A DNA stretch of 64,000 nucleotides from Pedobacter heparinus DSM 2366 (GTDB lineage Bacteria; Bacteroidota; Bacteroidia; Sphingobacteriales; Sphingobacteriaceae). Under the pieces are notes generated by a model. That model was not told where the DNA came from. It worked only from the letters and a program-made list of their open reading frames with translations, and searched no databases. The DNA lies in contig NC_013061.1 in assembly GCF_000023825.1 (NCBI RefSeq), positions 2,542,001-2,606,000 on the forward strand, in the 5' to 3' direction. Of the stretch, positions 18,060 through 27,699 are shown one piece after another. Numbering within the stretch: position 1 is the first letter of the stretch; each line of letters starts with the position of its first letter. A program made the translations under genes and the position numbers.

Positions 18060-19523
18060 TTAGGGTACAGGGATCAGTTCAATGATGTCCATCAGCACAT
18101 CGCAGCAATAGCTTCCGTTCTTTCCTGCCGCAAAAGCGGTGAGTGCAAAAGTTAATTTCACATCAGAACGGTTTTCGACATTAATTATCCCGCAGTTGTT
18201 ATAGATGTAATAGTTGTATTCGGCCCAGGTGCCGTCGGTTTTAGACAGGTCGATATCATTTTTAACAATTACATCATTATAGATGGTGAGGAATTTACCA
18301 CGTGTTCCGGCACGGTGTACCACGCGGATATTGTATTTTCCCACCGGAACGTCGGGAACGGTGAAATAAAAGTAATCGCCAACCTGTTGTGCATCGAATG
18401 CGACAATTTTCAATTCTTTGTTCTGGTGATAACTTTGTGTTCCGGTATTTAAAACGATCTGTGCCGGTGCCACTGTAAATACATTCTGTTCGCCATAAGG
18501 GCTGCCCGGCGGAAACAGGTTTAACCGTATGGTTGCAGGCAGCGCGGTTTCGATGGCTACTACATTGTCCATGGAATGGTATACCCCATTGGAACAGATG
18601 CGGTCTATACCGAACTCGATAGACTGGTCGAACTTATATTTCTCATTCATAAAATACTGGCCACGGGCGTTTACACTAAAACTGAGGGCTTCCTTTTTAT
18701 ATACAGGATAGATCCGCTGTTTGGTTAGCTGGTTGAGGAAGTAGCCCGAATCGGGGACAATATGATAAGCTGCCCATTGGGCCAGGTTACTGATGGAAGC
18801 TTTATTGAAATTGTTTTTTTGCAATACCTCGTCACGTTCAATAATCAGGGTGATGGTACTGTCTTTAAGGTATCTGGTTAGGCCAGTTTCTTCAAAAATG
18901 CCCAGCATAATATTATATTTTCCTGTTTTTTGAAGGGTAGTCAGTATACTTTCTACAGGTGGTGAGAGGACTTCATCAAGAATATTGACATAGCCATTGC
19001 TCATTTCGATATTAGACTCCTGGATGGTGGCAAAATTATTCAGTTTGATAGCGCTGTAAGAATCCCGGATATCCGCAATTAAAAACTTCTTGTTTAGTGC
19101 CGTTGGGGCCGATAGTGGTCCCTGCTCCAGGGCATTGGTATTTATTTTTTTGTCTAACAGGTGATAGCTGAAATAGTTCAACCAGAATTCCGGTGTTTTG
19201 TCCTTTATGGCACTTACCTTTTCTCCGTTTGAAGATAAGCGGGCAAATAAATTGGTGAAAGCTGCATTTGTTGGTGCGAATACGGTATATGCCCCGGCTG
19301 TTTTTAACAGATTCCGTTTTTTTACATAGTCTACCAGTTCGCGGTAAGTGCTCAGGTCGGGCCTGTTGTCTATATAATCAATGATCTGAAGTTCATCATT
19401 ACTGTCATATCTGGCTCCCGAGAAATCTCTTTTACAACCCTGAAGTACAAATAGCAGCAAGGTTGCGGTAAGCAGGTAATTTAAATACTGTTTCATTTGC
19501 TTTGGTTTAATTTGGCCATTCAT
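18060..19523 (-). CDS. FAS1 (fasciclin) domain lipoprotein
   Basis: 487 residues from ATG at 19523, chosen because it has AGGA about 9 nt before it and follows the SusD stop directly; ATG at 19496 is the alternative. Lipobox FVLQGCKRD. A FAS1 domain is clear at about residues 40-190 (TYRELVDYVKK, TVFAPTNAAFTNLF), with a second weaker FAS1 repeat at about 190-310. The C-terminal part is beta-rich and may bind ligand. FAS1 domains mediate adhesion or carbohydrate contact in other systems. Set between SusD and SusC genes, it probably serves as an extra surface binding protein of the importer; the ligand is unknown. Confidence 0.82.
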   Translation of the reverse strand: MNGQIKPKQMKQYLNYLLTATLLLFVLQGCKRDFSGARYDSNDELQIIDYIDNRPDLSTYRELVDYVKKRNLLKTAGAYTVFAPTNAAFTNLFARLSSNGEKVSAIKDKTPEFWLNYFSYHLLDKKINTNALEQGPLSAPTALNKKFLIADIRDSYSAIKLNNFATIQESNIEMSNGYVNILDEVLSPPVESILTTLQKTGKYNIMLGIFEETGLTRYLKDSTITLIIERDEVLQKNNFNKASISNLAQWAAYHIVPDSGYFLNQLTKQRIYPVYKKEALSFSVNARGQYFMNEKYKFDQSIEFGIDRICSNGVYHSMDNVVAIETALPATIRLNLFPPGSPYGEQNVFTVAPAQIVLNTGTQSYHQNKELKIVAFDAQQVGDYFYFTVPDVPVGKYNIRVVHRAGTRGKFLTIYNDVIVKNDIDLSKTDGTWAEYNYYIYNNCGIINVENRSDVKLTFALTAFAAGKNGSYCCDVLMDIIELIPVP

Positions 19524-19524
19524 A

Positions 19525-21057
19525 TTATTTGTTCCTGTAAAATTCTTTTTGTACCAGTAATGGGTTGTTTTCAACTTCTGTTCTGTAATAGGGCAAAAAC
19601 CAGCTTTCCGGGTTCAGTAACCTGGCCCTTACTACCTGGTAAGCCAGTTTCATAGAATGGTTGTTTGCTGCTTTTTCCAGCAAAACATCAGCATATCCTG
19701 TTCTTCTGGCTACCCTTACAGCGGCAAACCATTCTTTCCCTTCAAACCCGAGCTCAAATTCCCTTTCCAGCAAAAGCCTGGTAAAAAATTCGGCCCCCTC
19801 ACCGCCTTCACCAGGCGTAAGTTCCGGTATATCGCAATGCTTACGGATGATATTGATGTTCTTTTCGGCCTCGCCGTACTGGCCGAGCATGGCATAAGCT
19901 TCGGCCTTCATCAGCAGGATTTCGCGGTAGCGGTAAAAAATGTAATTGGAGGTACGGTCGTTTTGTCTCCTGTAAGCCACCTGGTAAGGTGCCTGCCCCA
20001 GAAATTTATATACCTCAGTTGCTGAGGCATAGCCATTTGCTGCGGATGTCATGCTAAAGGCACTATAGGGTTTTAACCGTATGGTATCAGAAGTGATATG
20101 TTCGGGTACTGTACTTGGATACAGAAATTCACCAGAATTTGCAGTGATGTTCTTTGAATTGGCCAGGTAGATCTCCTTGCCCTGATCATGAAAAGAGAAC
20201 CAGTTGTACAATGGTGAGGATGGCCCCTGAAGGCCATACTGGAATTCGAAGATGGATTCAGTAGAATTGCCGGGATAAAAAATGGTATACCAGTCGAGCG
20301 GCCTTACCAAAGAATTTGCGTATGCTACATCAATGGTTTTGCACAGATCGATACAGGCTGCATATTGATTTCTCCAGAGTTTGACATCGGCCAGTATTGC
20401 CCTGATGGCATTTTTAGTGATCCTGCCATGGCGTTCCTTTGCATCGGTAAATGTTTCAGGCGCAATTTTCAGGGCATTGCCAAGGTCTTCCTCTATAAAA
20501 TCAAGCACCTCGTTTTCAGATGAAGCGGCTGTATTGAAGGTTTGTGCATCTGATTCATAAGGTTCTTTGATCACAGGTACTTCTTTAAAAGTACGGACCA
20601 GGTAAAAGTAGAATAAACCACGAAGGGCATAAGCTTCGCCCATCATTTGTTGTAGCTCTTCTACTTTAAAAGTGGGGTCATTTTTAGGGCCTTCAGGGGC
20701 ATTTTTGATAAAAGCATTGGTCCAGCCAATTGCTTTATATACAGAGGCCCATGAGGTAAGACTATTTGTGGTATAAATATCGTGCGAAAGGAATTGCGCA
20801 TGGTTACTGGTAAATTCGGTACCTATTCCGGGCGCATATAGACTAGACCGGCTATCCCCCCATACCTGGAATGAACTTACACAGCTGTTCATGGCTGTAT
20901 ACAGCCCGATTAAAGAAGAATATACCTGGTCCCTGTTTTGCCAGAAATTATCTTTGATCAGGTTATCCGGTCTTTCCACATCTAAAAATTTAGTACAGCC
21001 AGTGCCCAGGAAGATCAGGAGCAGCAATCCGTATTTTATGTTATTTAATGCTTTCAT
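19525..21057 (-). CDS. SusD/RagB family lipoprotein (block B, first pair)
   Basis: 510 residues with lipobox FLGTGCTKF. SusD landmarks: RPDNLIKDNFWQN near the N-terminus, EAYALRGLFYFYLVRTF TPR-like helix, and LLLEREFELGFEGKEWFAAV near the C-terminus. Follows its SusC by 15 bp and is followed at once by the FAS1 gene. Surface glycan-binding lid of the paired transporter. Confidence 0.93.
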   Translation of the reverse strand: MKALNNIKYGLLLLIFLGTGCTKFLDVERPDNLIKDNFWQNRDQVYSSLIGLYTAMNSCVSSFQVWGDSRSSLYAPGIGTEFTSNHAQFLSHDIYTTNSLTSWASVYKAIGWTNAFIKNAPEGPKNDPTFKVEELQQMMGEAYALRGLFYFYLVRTFKEVPVIKEPYESDAQTFNTAASSENEVLDFIEEDLGNALKIAPETFTDAKERHGRITKNAIRAILADVKLWRNQYAACIDLCKTIDVAYANSLVRPLDWYTIFYPGNSTESIFEFQYGLQGPSSPLYNWFSFHDQGKEIYLANSKNITANSGEFLYPSTVPEHITSDTIRLKPYSAFSMTSAANGYASATEVYKFLGQAPYQVAYRRQNDRTSNYIFYRYREILLMKAEAYAMLGQYGEAEKNINIIRKHCDIPELTPGEGGEGAEFFTRLLLEREFELGFEGKEWFAAVRVARRTGYADVLLEKAANNHSMKLAYQVVRARLLNPESWFLPYYRTEVENNPLLVQKEFYRNK

Positions 21058-21072
21058 TTCTTTGTTTCTAAA

Positions 21073-24000
21073 TTAAAGTGAGACCCTTAGCCCGAGTGTA
21101 TACTGCTTTGCAGGTGCAGTTGTATTGTTGTCTATTCCAAACATATTTACGCTGCCAGTAATAGGTACTTCCGGGTCGATACCCAAATACCTGGTCCAGG
21201 TATAAAGGTTATAGGCAGTTAAGAAGGCACTCATGCTTCTGATGCCTATTTTTAACCTGCCTACGGTTTTCTTATCAAAATCGTAGGAGAGCGATACGGT
21301 TTTCAAACGCAGATAGGAGGCATCTTCTACCCATCGTGTTGACGCTGCATAATTCCATTCTGCCAGTCTGTCTGCCCGCGGGATATTGCTGATATCGCCC
21401 TGTTTTCTCCATCGGTCGGTTACTGATTTTGCCTGGTTCTTCGAATCGGCCATTTTTTCTAAAGATTTTCTGGTCAGGTTGATCACATCGTTGCCATACT
21501 GATATTGGAAATTTACCTGTAAGGACCAGTTGGCCAGGTTAAAGGAATTGTTCCAGCCACCGTAAAACATCGGGTTTGCATCACCTATCTGTACCCTGTC
21601 GAGCTCATTGATGATCCCATCTCCGTTAATGTCGTCGTATTGCATTTCTCCCCCGCTAAACTGATGTCCGGTGTTCGATCCAAAGCGCATACGTTTAGGC
21701 GTCAGGCCATCTGCTTCGTAAATGATGGCCCCATCTTTATCCTTCAATATGGCATCCTGATCTGTTGGGTATACGCCCAAAGCCCGGTAACCATAAAACC
21801 CTCCGATCACATCACCTGCCTGAAGTTTGGAGGTGAAACCATCTTTGGTCTGGGTAAAGGCAGCAGCATCAAATTTTTCAGGCAGACTCAATAATTTATT
21901 CCGGTTTCTGGAGATATTGAAGAACGTTCTCCAGCGTAGTGATTTTTTGTCACCCTTTAAAATAAGTGCCGAAATGCCAAGCTCAAGCCCGCTGTTGCGT
22001 ACAGAACCGAAATTGATATACTGACTGGCATAACCTAAAGTTGAGGAAAGTGTTTCCTGCAGCAATAAATTGGTGGTGGTACGGGTATAATAATCAATTT
22101 GTCCGGATACTGCATTGTCGAATAAGCTCCAGTCTACCCCAGTATTGTATTCAGTAGTGCTTTCCTGTTTAATGTTGTCGTACGCAAATTTTGAAGGGTA
22201 GGTATAGGTCTGGCCCAGGTAACCTGTACCGGTAGCATAGGCAACATCATATAAATTGAGCACATTTGGCAGGTTGCCTGTAATTCCAAAAGCAAAGCGC
22301 GGTTTGATATTTGTAATCCATTTTACATCAGAAAGAAATTTTTCTTTAGACATTTCCCAACCTGCGCCAATTGCGGGATAAACAGTATAAAGATTGTCTT
22401 TTCCATATCTGGAATCGCCTTCCATTTTTGCAGTGGCCGTTAAGAAATATCTGTCTTTAAATACATAATGTCCCTGCAGAAAGGTGCCTATGTTTCTCCG
22501 CTCACCAAATGCCCCACCTGCTGAGGCAACTACCGCAGATGCATCGGATGCCCTTAATTGCGGCGATGCGCCGTTGCTGTAGCTTACGGAAGTAGAGTTG
22601 TCCTTGTCCATGGTCAGGTTCAATACTCCTGTAACTGTAAGCCGGTGGTTCTTTTTACTAAAGGCCGACCAGGTCAGGCGGTTGCTGTTGTTGATCATCA
22701 GCTGATGACCTTCTGTTTGCATACCTGCATTGAAAAGTGCCTCTCCGGCAATGGCTGCAGTAGCATATCCCGGAAGGAAATATTCATCGGCAGACTCGCG
22801 GAAATCGACGCCGATCTGTGACCGGAACTCCAGGTTTTTAAGAATTTTATATTCTATTACCGTAGAGGCCATAAAGCGGTTCGACTTGGTCAGATAAGTT
22901 GAATAATCAATAATGGCCAGAGGATTATACCTTGAAGTGACCGAAACCGGGTCTGCGCGGTCTACAAAATAATCCAGTCCGTTCCTGGAATAGATTGGAT
23001 AATAGGCACTGATCTCCCTGGCATAAGCCATGGGGGAAATCTCATCGGCTGTAAAATCTGTAAGTCCTTTTTCATTGATCGGATGCGTTTGCCCTCTTTT
23101 ATCAGTTATGGAATTGATGAAGGACAGATCGGCCGAAATTTTTAACCTATCAGAAACCTTATAATTTAGGTTAAAGCGGTTGTTAAAACGGTCATATCCG
23201 GTACCTTTGGTAGTGCCATACTGGTTGGTATAACCCACTCCCCAGTAATAGGTAACCCGCTCTCCACCACCGCTTAAGGAAGTGTTGTATTGCTGGTAAT
23301 AACCCTTACGGGTAATGGCAGCTATCCAGTCGGTATTGTTATTGTATTTCCAGGCATCAGCCCTGGTCAGGTCTCCACGCAGCTCTTTGAGGAAACTTCC
23401 ATCATCTGTTCCGTTGCCATAACTTTCTATGGAGAAAATACGGTGTTCATCACCAGACATCATTGGAATTGTTCTGGGTACCTCTGTAAAGGTAAATTTA
23501 GAGGTAAAACTGAATTCGGGCTTGCCCTGTTTACCCCTTTTGGTTTTGATGACGATTACTCCGTTTGCACCCTTGGATCCGTAAAGTGCAGTAGCAGAAG
23601 CGTCCTTTAAAATATCAATAGATTCAATGTCGGACGGGTCTATGTCGCCTATGGGGCTAAACCCGAAGTCGGTTATACTCTGTACTTTATAGTCGTTGCC
23701 GATAACCTCAGTTCCATCCACTACCCAAAGCGGATCGTTTATGCCGGAGATACTGGAAATACCCCTGATCCTTATGGTAGCTGCGGCACCCGGATCGCCA
23801 CTGGCGGCAACAACCTGCAGACCTGGCGCAGCACCTTGTATCAGCTGTTCTACAGATGTTACAGGAAGGTTTTTCAGATCTTCCAGGTTTACGGATGCGA
23901 CGGCACTGCTGAGTTCTTTTTTATCGATAGAAAGAAAGCCCATATCGGCCTTAGGGTTCTTCTGTCCAACAATCTTTAGTTCATCCATGGTATTGTAGCC

Positions 24001-24312
24001 GTTGATCAGAACCACCTCAAAACTTTTTCGCGTACCGATCACAAATTCCTGTTTTTTATAGCCCACATAAGAGAAGATGATCTTTTCGGCATTGTCTGTC
24101 TTTTTTAACCGGAATTTACCATCGTTATCTGTCGTTATACCTGTTAATACCAGGTTATTGCGGTTAACAAGCATTACGGTTACCCCCGGAAAGGTTACAT
24201 TTTTAGATTCATCGTAAACCACTCCGGTAATGATATCGGTTTGCGCGAAAGCATCGATATTTAAGTATAGTAAACCTATAAGAATGCAAATCTTTTGTAA
24301 TATTCTATTCAT
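21073..24312 (-). CDS. SusC/RagA TonB-dependent transporter (block B, first pair)
   Basis: 1079 residues. Signal peptide, carboxypeptidase-D-like domain (about 25-115, DIITGVVYDESKNVTFPG), then the SusC plug with VEQLIQGAAPGLQV, IRGISSI, WVVDGTEV and the GSKGANGVIVIKTKRG signature, followed by the long barrel ending QYTLGLRVSL. Outer membrane importer working with the SusD 15 bp downstream. The FAS1 gene 17 bp upstream is part of the same transcript. Confidence 0.94.
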   Translation of the reverse strand: MNRILQKICILIGLLYLNIDAFAQTDIITGVVYDESKNVTFPGVTVMLVNRNNLVLTGITTDNDGKFRLKKTDNAEKIIFSYVGYKKQEFVIGTRKSFEVVLINGYNTMDELKIVGQKNPKADMGFLSIDKKELSSAVASVNLEDLKNLPVTSVEQLIQGAAPGLQVVAASGDPGAAATIRIRGISSISGINDPLWVVDGTEVIGNDYKVQSITDFGFSPIGDIDPSDIESIDILKDASATALYGSKGANGVIVIKTKRGKQGKPEFSFTSKFTFTEVPRTIPMMSGDEHRIFSIESYGNGTDDGSFLKELRGDLTRADAWKYNNNTDWIAAITRKGYYQQYNTSLSGGGERVTYYWGVGYTNQYGTTKGTGYDRFNNRFNLNYKVSDRLKISADLSFINSITDKRGQTHPINEKGLTDFTADEISPMAYAREISAYYPIYSRNGLDYFVDRADPVSVTSRYNPLAIIDYSTYLTKSNRFMASTVIEYKILKNLEFRSQIGVDFRESADEYFLPGYATAAIAGEALFNAGMQTEGHQLMINNSNRLTWSAFSKKNHRLTVTGVLNLTMDKDNSTSVSYSNGASPQLRASDASAVVASAGGAFGERRNIGTFLQGHYVFKDRYFLTATAKMEGDSRYGKDNLYTVYPAIGAGWEMSKEKFLSDVKWITNIKPRFAFGITGNLPNVLNLYDVAYATGTGYLGQTYTYPSKFAYDNIKQESTTEYNTGVDWSLFDNAVSGQIDYYTRTTTNLLLQETLSSTLGYASQYINFGSVRNSGLELGISALILKGDKKSLRWRTFFNISRNRNKLLSLPEKFDAAAFTQTKDGFTSKLQAGDVIGGFYGYRALGVYPTDQDAILKDKDGAIIYEADGLTPKRMRFGSNTGHQFSGGEMQYDDINGDGIINELDRVQIGDANPMFYGGWNNSFNLANWSLQVNFQYQYGNDVINLTRKSLEKMADSKNQAKSVTDRWRKQGDISNIPRADRLAEWNYAASTRWVEDASYLRLKTVSLSYDFDKKTVGRLKIGIRSMSAFLTAYNLYTWTRYLGIDPEVPITGSVNMFGIDNNTTAPAKQYTLGLRVSL

Positions 24313-24329
24313 TTTAAAATCGTTACCGC

Positions 24330-26261
24330 TTAAAAAACCTGATTAATTTTGTGTACAACCCCATTACAGCCCTGAAGATTGGCTGCAACCGGTTTTATAG
24401 ATTTACCTGTACTGTTGGTTATGGAGAAACTTTCCCATTGACCGTTAACTGTCAAATAATTCCCCGCCTTATTGGGCATACTTCCCTGCGATACCCCATC
24501 ACTGAATACATAGCGGTTGGGAATGATGTGCGCATTTACAAAATTTTTGAGTGCATCAACCGTCATGGTGTTGACCTGCAGGCCGGCAGCCTGTATGGCT
24601 GCGTTGGTTGGGGCCAGTACGGTATAACTAAAAAATCCGGTCAGGTTCAGCTCTGTGACCAGGCCTGATTTTGTGCAGGCTGTTGTAAATAAGGAGAGTT
24701 CAGGATCTTTCTGTACCAAAGCGTAAACCGTTCTGGTCAGGTCGGCCTTGTCCATTGGTGTCAGGAAACCATCAATTTCATAGATGGCACCATTGCCGCG
24801 TTCCCAGGTGGGATTAGATTTGATCAAAGAAACGGTATTGCCCGTATAATCTATAAATTTGCTGTTGTCGTATAATATGTATCCAAATTCTGTTGGGTAA
24901 AAGCGTTTTCTGAAACCACCGTCAGCCCTTACATCAATATTGAGTATGCCGGTGCGGCAGGCATTCTGCCTGATCAGCAGGGTTGCCGCATCCATATCTT
25001 CAGCCAGTGGAAAGCCCCATTTTTCATCCGGTTGCAACAATATGGTCCTGGATCCGTGTTGAAAATATAGTCCGTCCGTTAAGCCAGATTCCAGGTTGGT
25101 ATGCTGGAACATCCAGTCCCACTGACCGTAAATTCTCTTTTTCATATATACCCCACCTTCAACACTATTGAGCTTAGGTGGTTCCAGCATTTTATTTACC
25201 TTATAAATGATGCTGTTACTGGATACGATGGAGCCGACAATTGTTGGTGCTATTTTTTGAATGATCTGCGGATAATTGTTTGTTCTCAGTTCAGGGTTAT
25301 TTCTTATAATGTCACTTTTGAACCAGGTATCGGCCAGGATACTGCTCCTGAGCACTTCGGAAATGATGAGTTTTGGAACCGAGTCTATATTGTTGTAAAG
25401 GTCGGCCAGATAAGGCTTAAAATAATTCATTAAAGCTTCATTGGTAGGTACAAATACAGTAGTCAGCACATTTTCATCTGCAAGGTTCCTGCCTATAGAA
25501 TAAGATTTGATCAGTGTGGTATCCACCCAGCCGAATTCATCTTTTTCACCCAGAGAATAGGTCACTGTAGTTTCAAGCCATTTATTGTACATAGATACCT
25601 CCGGATCGGCTGCTATTGCGGCATCCGTTCTGGGCATCACCTCCAAAGGCGATTGTAGCACGTGGATAACGCCATTGCTGGCATCAATATCAAATTTGGT
25701 ATCGGAGATCTTTGCCGTGCCGATCATAAAACCACTACCCGCGATGTTGTACAGCGTTTTGTAATCGTCCTGCTGGGCGGTAAAAAAAGAAGGTGTGAAA
25801 ATCCTGATTGATTTGGAAGGCAGTGCAGTTTCGCTTCGCGTTTTATAAAAGGTGGCCTTTGTGGGGTTTAATCCATTTATAGCGTCTTTATACCTTTTTT
25901 CAATGTCATATTTATAATACATTCCATTGATGAAATGGTTGTTTACATATTGACGGAGCGCCAGTACCGGGACATCGGCTATGGATGTAAATCCCTTAGA
26001 TTTAAAGTACGCATTTACCTGTTCGTTTGTAGGTGCAAAACAGGTATAAATGGCTGCTTCCCCCAGGGTTTTTCTAAGGTCCAGCTTGTCTATGATCTTT
26101 ACAAAATCAGTTAGGTCAGGATCTTCACTTAATACCTGGATAATGTTTTTGTCGATTCTTCTTTCGGGGTTATAATGCTCTTGGAACTCTTTAGAACAGG
26201 ATAGTCCAAATACAGTTAATATGACATACAGCAGTATGAAATATTTTTTAGTTTGTTTCAT
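24330..26261 (-). CDS. Multi-FAS1 domain lipoprotein, first gene of block B
   Basis: 643 residues from ATG at 26261, which gives signal MKQTKKYFILLY and lipobox FGLSCSKEF; an ATG at 26312 would put 17 more residues in front of it. At least three FAS1 units can be seen by their cores: TCFAPTNEQVNAYF (about 85), TVFVPTNEALMNYF (about 280) and TVLAPTNAAIQAAG (about 560). Like the second FAS1 protein of this block it precedes a SusC gene, by 17 bp. It probably sits on the cell surface and helps capture substrate; family knowledge gives no ligand. The leader from the predicted start site is about 160 nt. Confidence 0.83.
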   Translation of the reverse strand: MKQTKKYFILLYVILTVFGLSCSKEFQEHYNPERRIDKNIIQVLSEDPDLTDFVKIIDKLDLRKTLGEAAIYTCFAPTNEQVNAYFKSKGFTSIADVPVLALRQYVNNHFINGMYYKYDIEKRYKDAINGLNPTKATFYKTRSETALPSKSIRIFTPSFFTAQQDDYKTLYNIAGSGFMIGTAKISDTKFDIDASNGVIHVLQSPLEVMPRTDAAIAADPEVSMYNKWLETTVTYSLGEKDEFGWVDTTLIKSYSIGRNLADENVLTTVFVPTNEALMNYFKPYLADLYNNIDSVPKLIISEVLRSSILADTWFKSDIIRNNPELRTNNYPQIIQKIAPTIVGSIVSSNSIIYKVNKMLEPPKLNSVEGGVYMKKRIYGQWDWMFQHTNLESGLTDGLYFQHGSRTILLQPDEKWGFPLAEDMDAATLLIRQNACRTGILNIDVRADGGFRKRFYPTEFGYILYDNSKFIDYTGNTVSLIKSNPTWERGNGAIYEIDGFLTPMDKADLTRTVYALVQKDPELSLFTTACTKSGLVTELNLTGFFSYTVLAPTNAAIQAAGLQVNTMTVDALKNFVNAHIIPNRYVFSDGVSQGSMPNKAGNYLTVNGQWESFSITNSTGKSIKPVAANLQGCNGVVHKINQVF

Positions 26262-26410
26262 TGCAGGCTCATTAATTTTGCTGATTGTTTTAATAATAAA
26301 CGCTACCTGCAAGGGTAAAGCCCGTTCATAATTAAATCGAAAAGCATTGATTAAAAGGTTATACAGTTTATTTTGGTTTGGTTTGTAATGAACTACATTT
26401 ATTAGTTGTT

Positions 26411-26464
26411 ATGTAGAACATATTTACAATATCAAATATGAAATATTAAATCGGGTATTCCAAA
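26411..26464 (-). promoter_or_regulatory. Promoter and operator of FAS1-SusCD block (site B)
   Basis: Minus strand: TTTG at 26464-26461, 20-nt spacer, CATATTTG at 26440-26433, then ATGTTCTACAT at 26421-26411. The operator is one base off the ATGTA-N-TACAT form and lies 11 bp, not 2 bp, beyond the -7 box. The -33 element starts about 10 bp after the stop codon of the upstream sialidase gene, so block B can be read from its own promoter. Confidence 0.7.
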
Positions 26465-26473
26465 TAATTGAAT

Positions 26474-27673
26474 TTATTTCTTAGATGTGCCGGTTAGCCA
26501 GTTTAAACTGAAACGTTTCAAAACCAGGCTGTAATTAAAATTTCTGCCGGGGTTTGAGTTGGTCTCGTATAAACAATATATGGTTCCGTCTGCTCCAACA
26601 GCTACATCAGAATAGCCTGAGGTTCCTGTATCGATTACTTTTTTAACCGGCCAGCTTTGCCCTTCATCATTGCTGATCCTGGCAGTGAGGTTTTTGCGCG
26701 GATATTTAGGAATGTCCCTGCTGTCGGGATTGATAAACAGCATTCCCCCTCCCAGCTTTTCCGGCAGGCGCGTAATGGTAGCCATGCATACAGGTTCAAA
26801 CAATTCTTCGTCGAAAACAGGTTTGCTCCACCCGCTGATCCCGTCTTTACTATAGCTAAGGCCCCTGCGGTGCTTTTCTGTTACGTTTCTGATATTGACC
26901 ATCACACGTCCATCTTTAAGTTGGATGGCCATAGTTTCGCTGGGGTTCTTAAAATCGGGATTGTTGTCTGCTATAATTGCTCCCCTTTTCCAGGTGTGGC
27001 CCAGGTCGTCACTATAAATGGTAGCAATACAAGATGGCGCGTGACTTCTTCTGGGCAGCATTTTAGCCGGATTACTTAACCATACAGGAACCAGCAAACG
27101 GCCATTTTTTAACTGGATACTATGTCCTGGTCCTGGTGCAAGTACTTTCCAGTCATACTCCGGTTTAAAAGCATCAAAGGCATAGGTAATGTCTGCAGCC
27201 TTGCTCCATGTTTTTCCGTCATCTTTTGAAAAGGTATAGTAGGCCCTCGCATAATCCCGCTGGTATAGCAAATGGATGGTTCCATCTTTATCTACTATTG
27301 GAGTGGCATTACTTGTAGGTTCTCCGGTTTTTTTTGCGGCAATAATGACATGGGGTTCCCAGGTTTTTCCACCATTTGTACTCCTGCGCATCAGCAGATC
27401 CATATCTGCCCAGTCGCTTGCTGTTCCTATCCTGCCTTCACAAAATGCCAGTAAAGTGCCTTTTTGGGTAATCACCAAAGCCGGTATCCGCATAGAAGTA
27501 TAAGTTTTATCGGGTGTAAAAACCAAGGTACTGTCTAATCCTGACCTTGAAATGTTCTGTTTTGTTGTTTTGCATCCTGTTGTTATAAATGTCAAAAAAA
27601 AACAAATAGTGATGAAAAATAGAGCGGTTTCGAGTGCAAACAGTTTGTGGTGTGCTCTGGTAAAAATTAGCAT
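26474..27673 (-). CDS. Exo-alpha-sialidase (GH33) lipoprotein, last gene of block C
   Basis: 399 residues with lipobox TFITTGCKT (Cys34). The GH33 propeller follows directly: RIP with Arg62, CEGR, ADMD (candidate acid Asp), and Asp boxes STNGGKTW, SKDDGKTW, SDDLGHTW and SNDEGQSW. SGYSDVAV near the C-terminus holds the likely nucleophile Tyr. No extra N-terminal domain. As a lipoprotein it may act at the outer membrane, unlike the signal-peptide sialidase of block A. It lies 26 bp after the aldolase gene. Confidence 0.9.
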   Translation of the reverse strand: MLIFTRAHHKLFALETALFFITICFFLTFITTGCKTTKQNISRSGLDSTLVFTPDKTYTSMRIPALVITQKGTLLAFCEGRIGTASDWADMDLLMRRSTNGGKTWEPHVIIAAKKTGEPTSNATPIVDKDGTIHLLYQRDYARAYYTFSKDDGKTWSKAADITYAFDAFKPEYDWKVLAPGPGHSIQLKNGRLLVPVWLSNPAKMLPRRSHAPSCIATIYSDDLGHTWKRGAIIADNNPDFKNPSETMAIQLKDGRVMVNIRNVTEKHRRGLSYSKDGISGWSKPVFDEELFEPVCMATITRLPEKLGGGMLFINPDSRDIPKYPRKNLTARISNDEGQSWPVKKVIDTGTSGYSDVAVGADGTIYCLYETNSNPGRNFNYSLVLKRFSLNWLTGTSKK

Positions 27674-27699
27674 GGGTTTGGTTTAAGTATTGAAAATTT

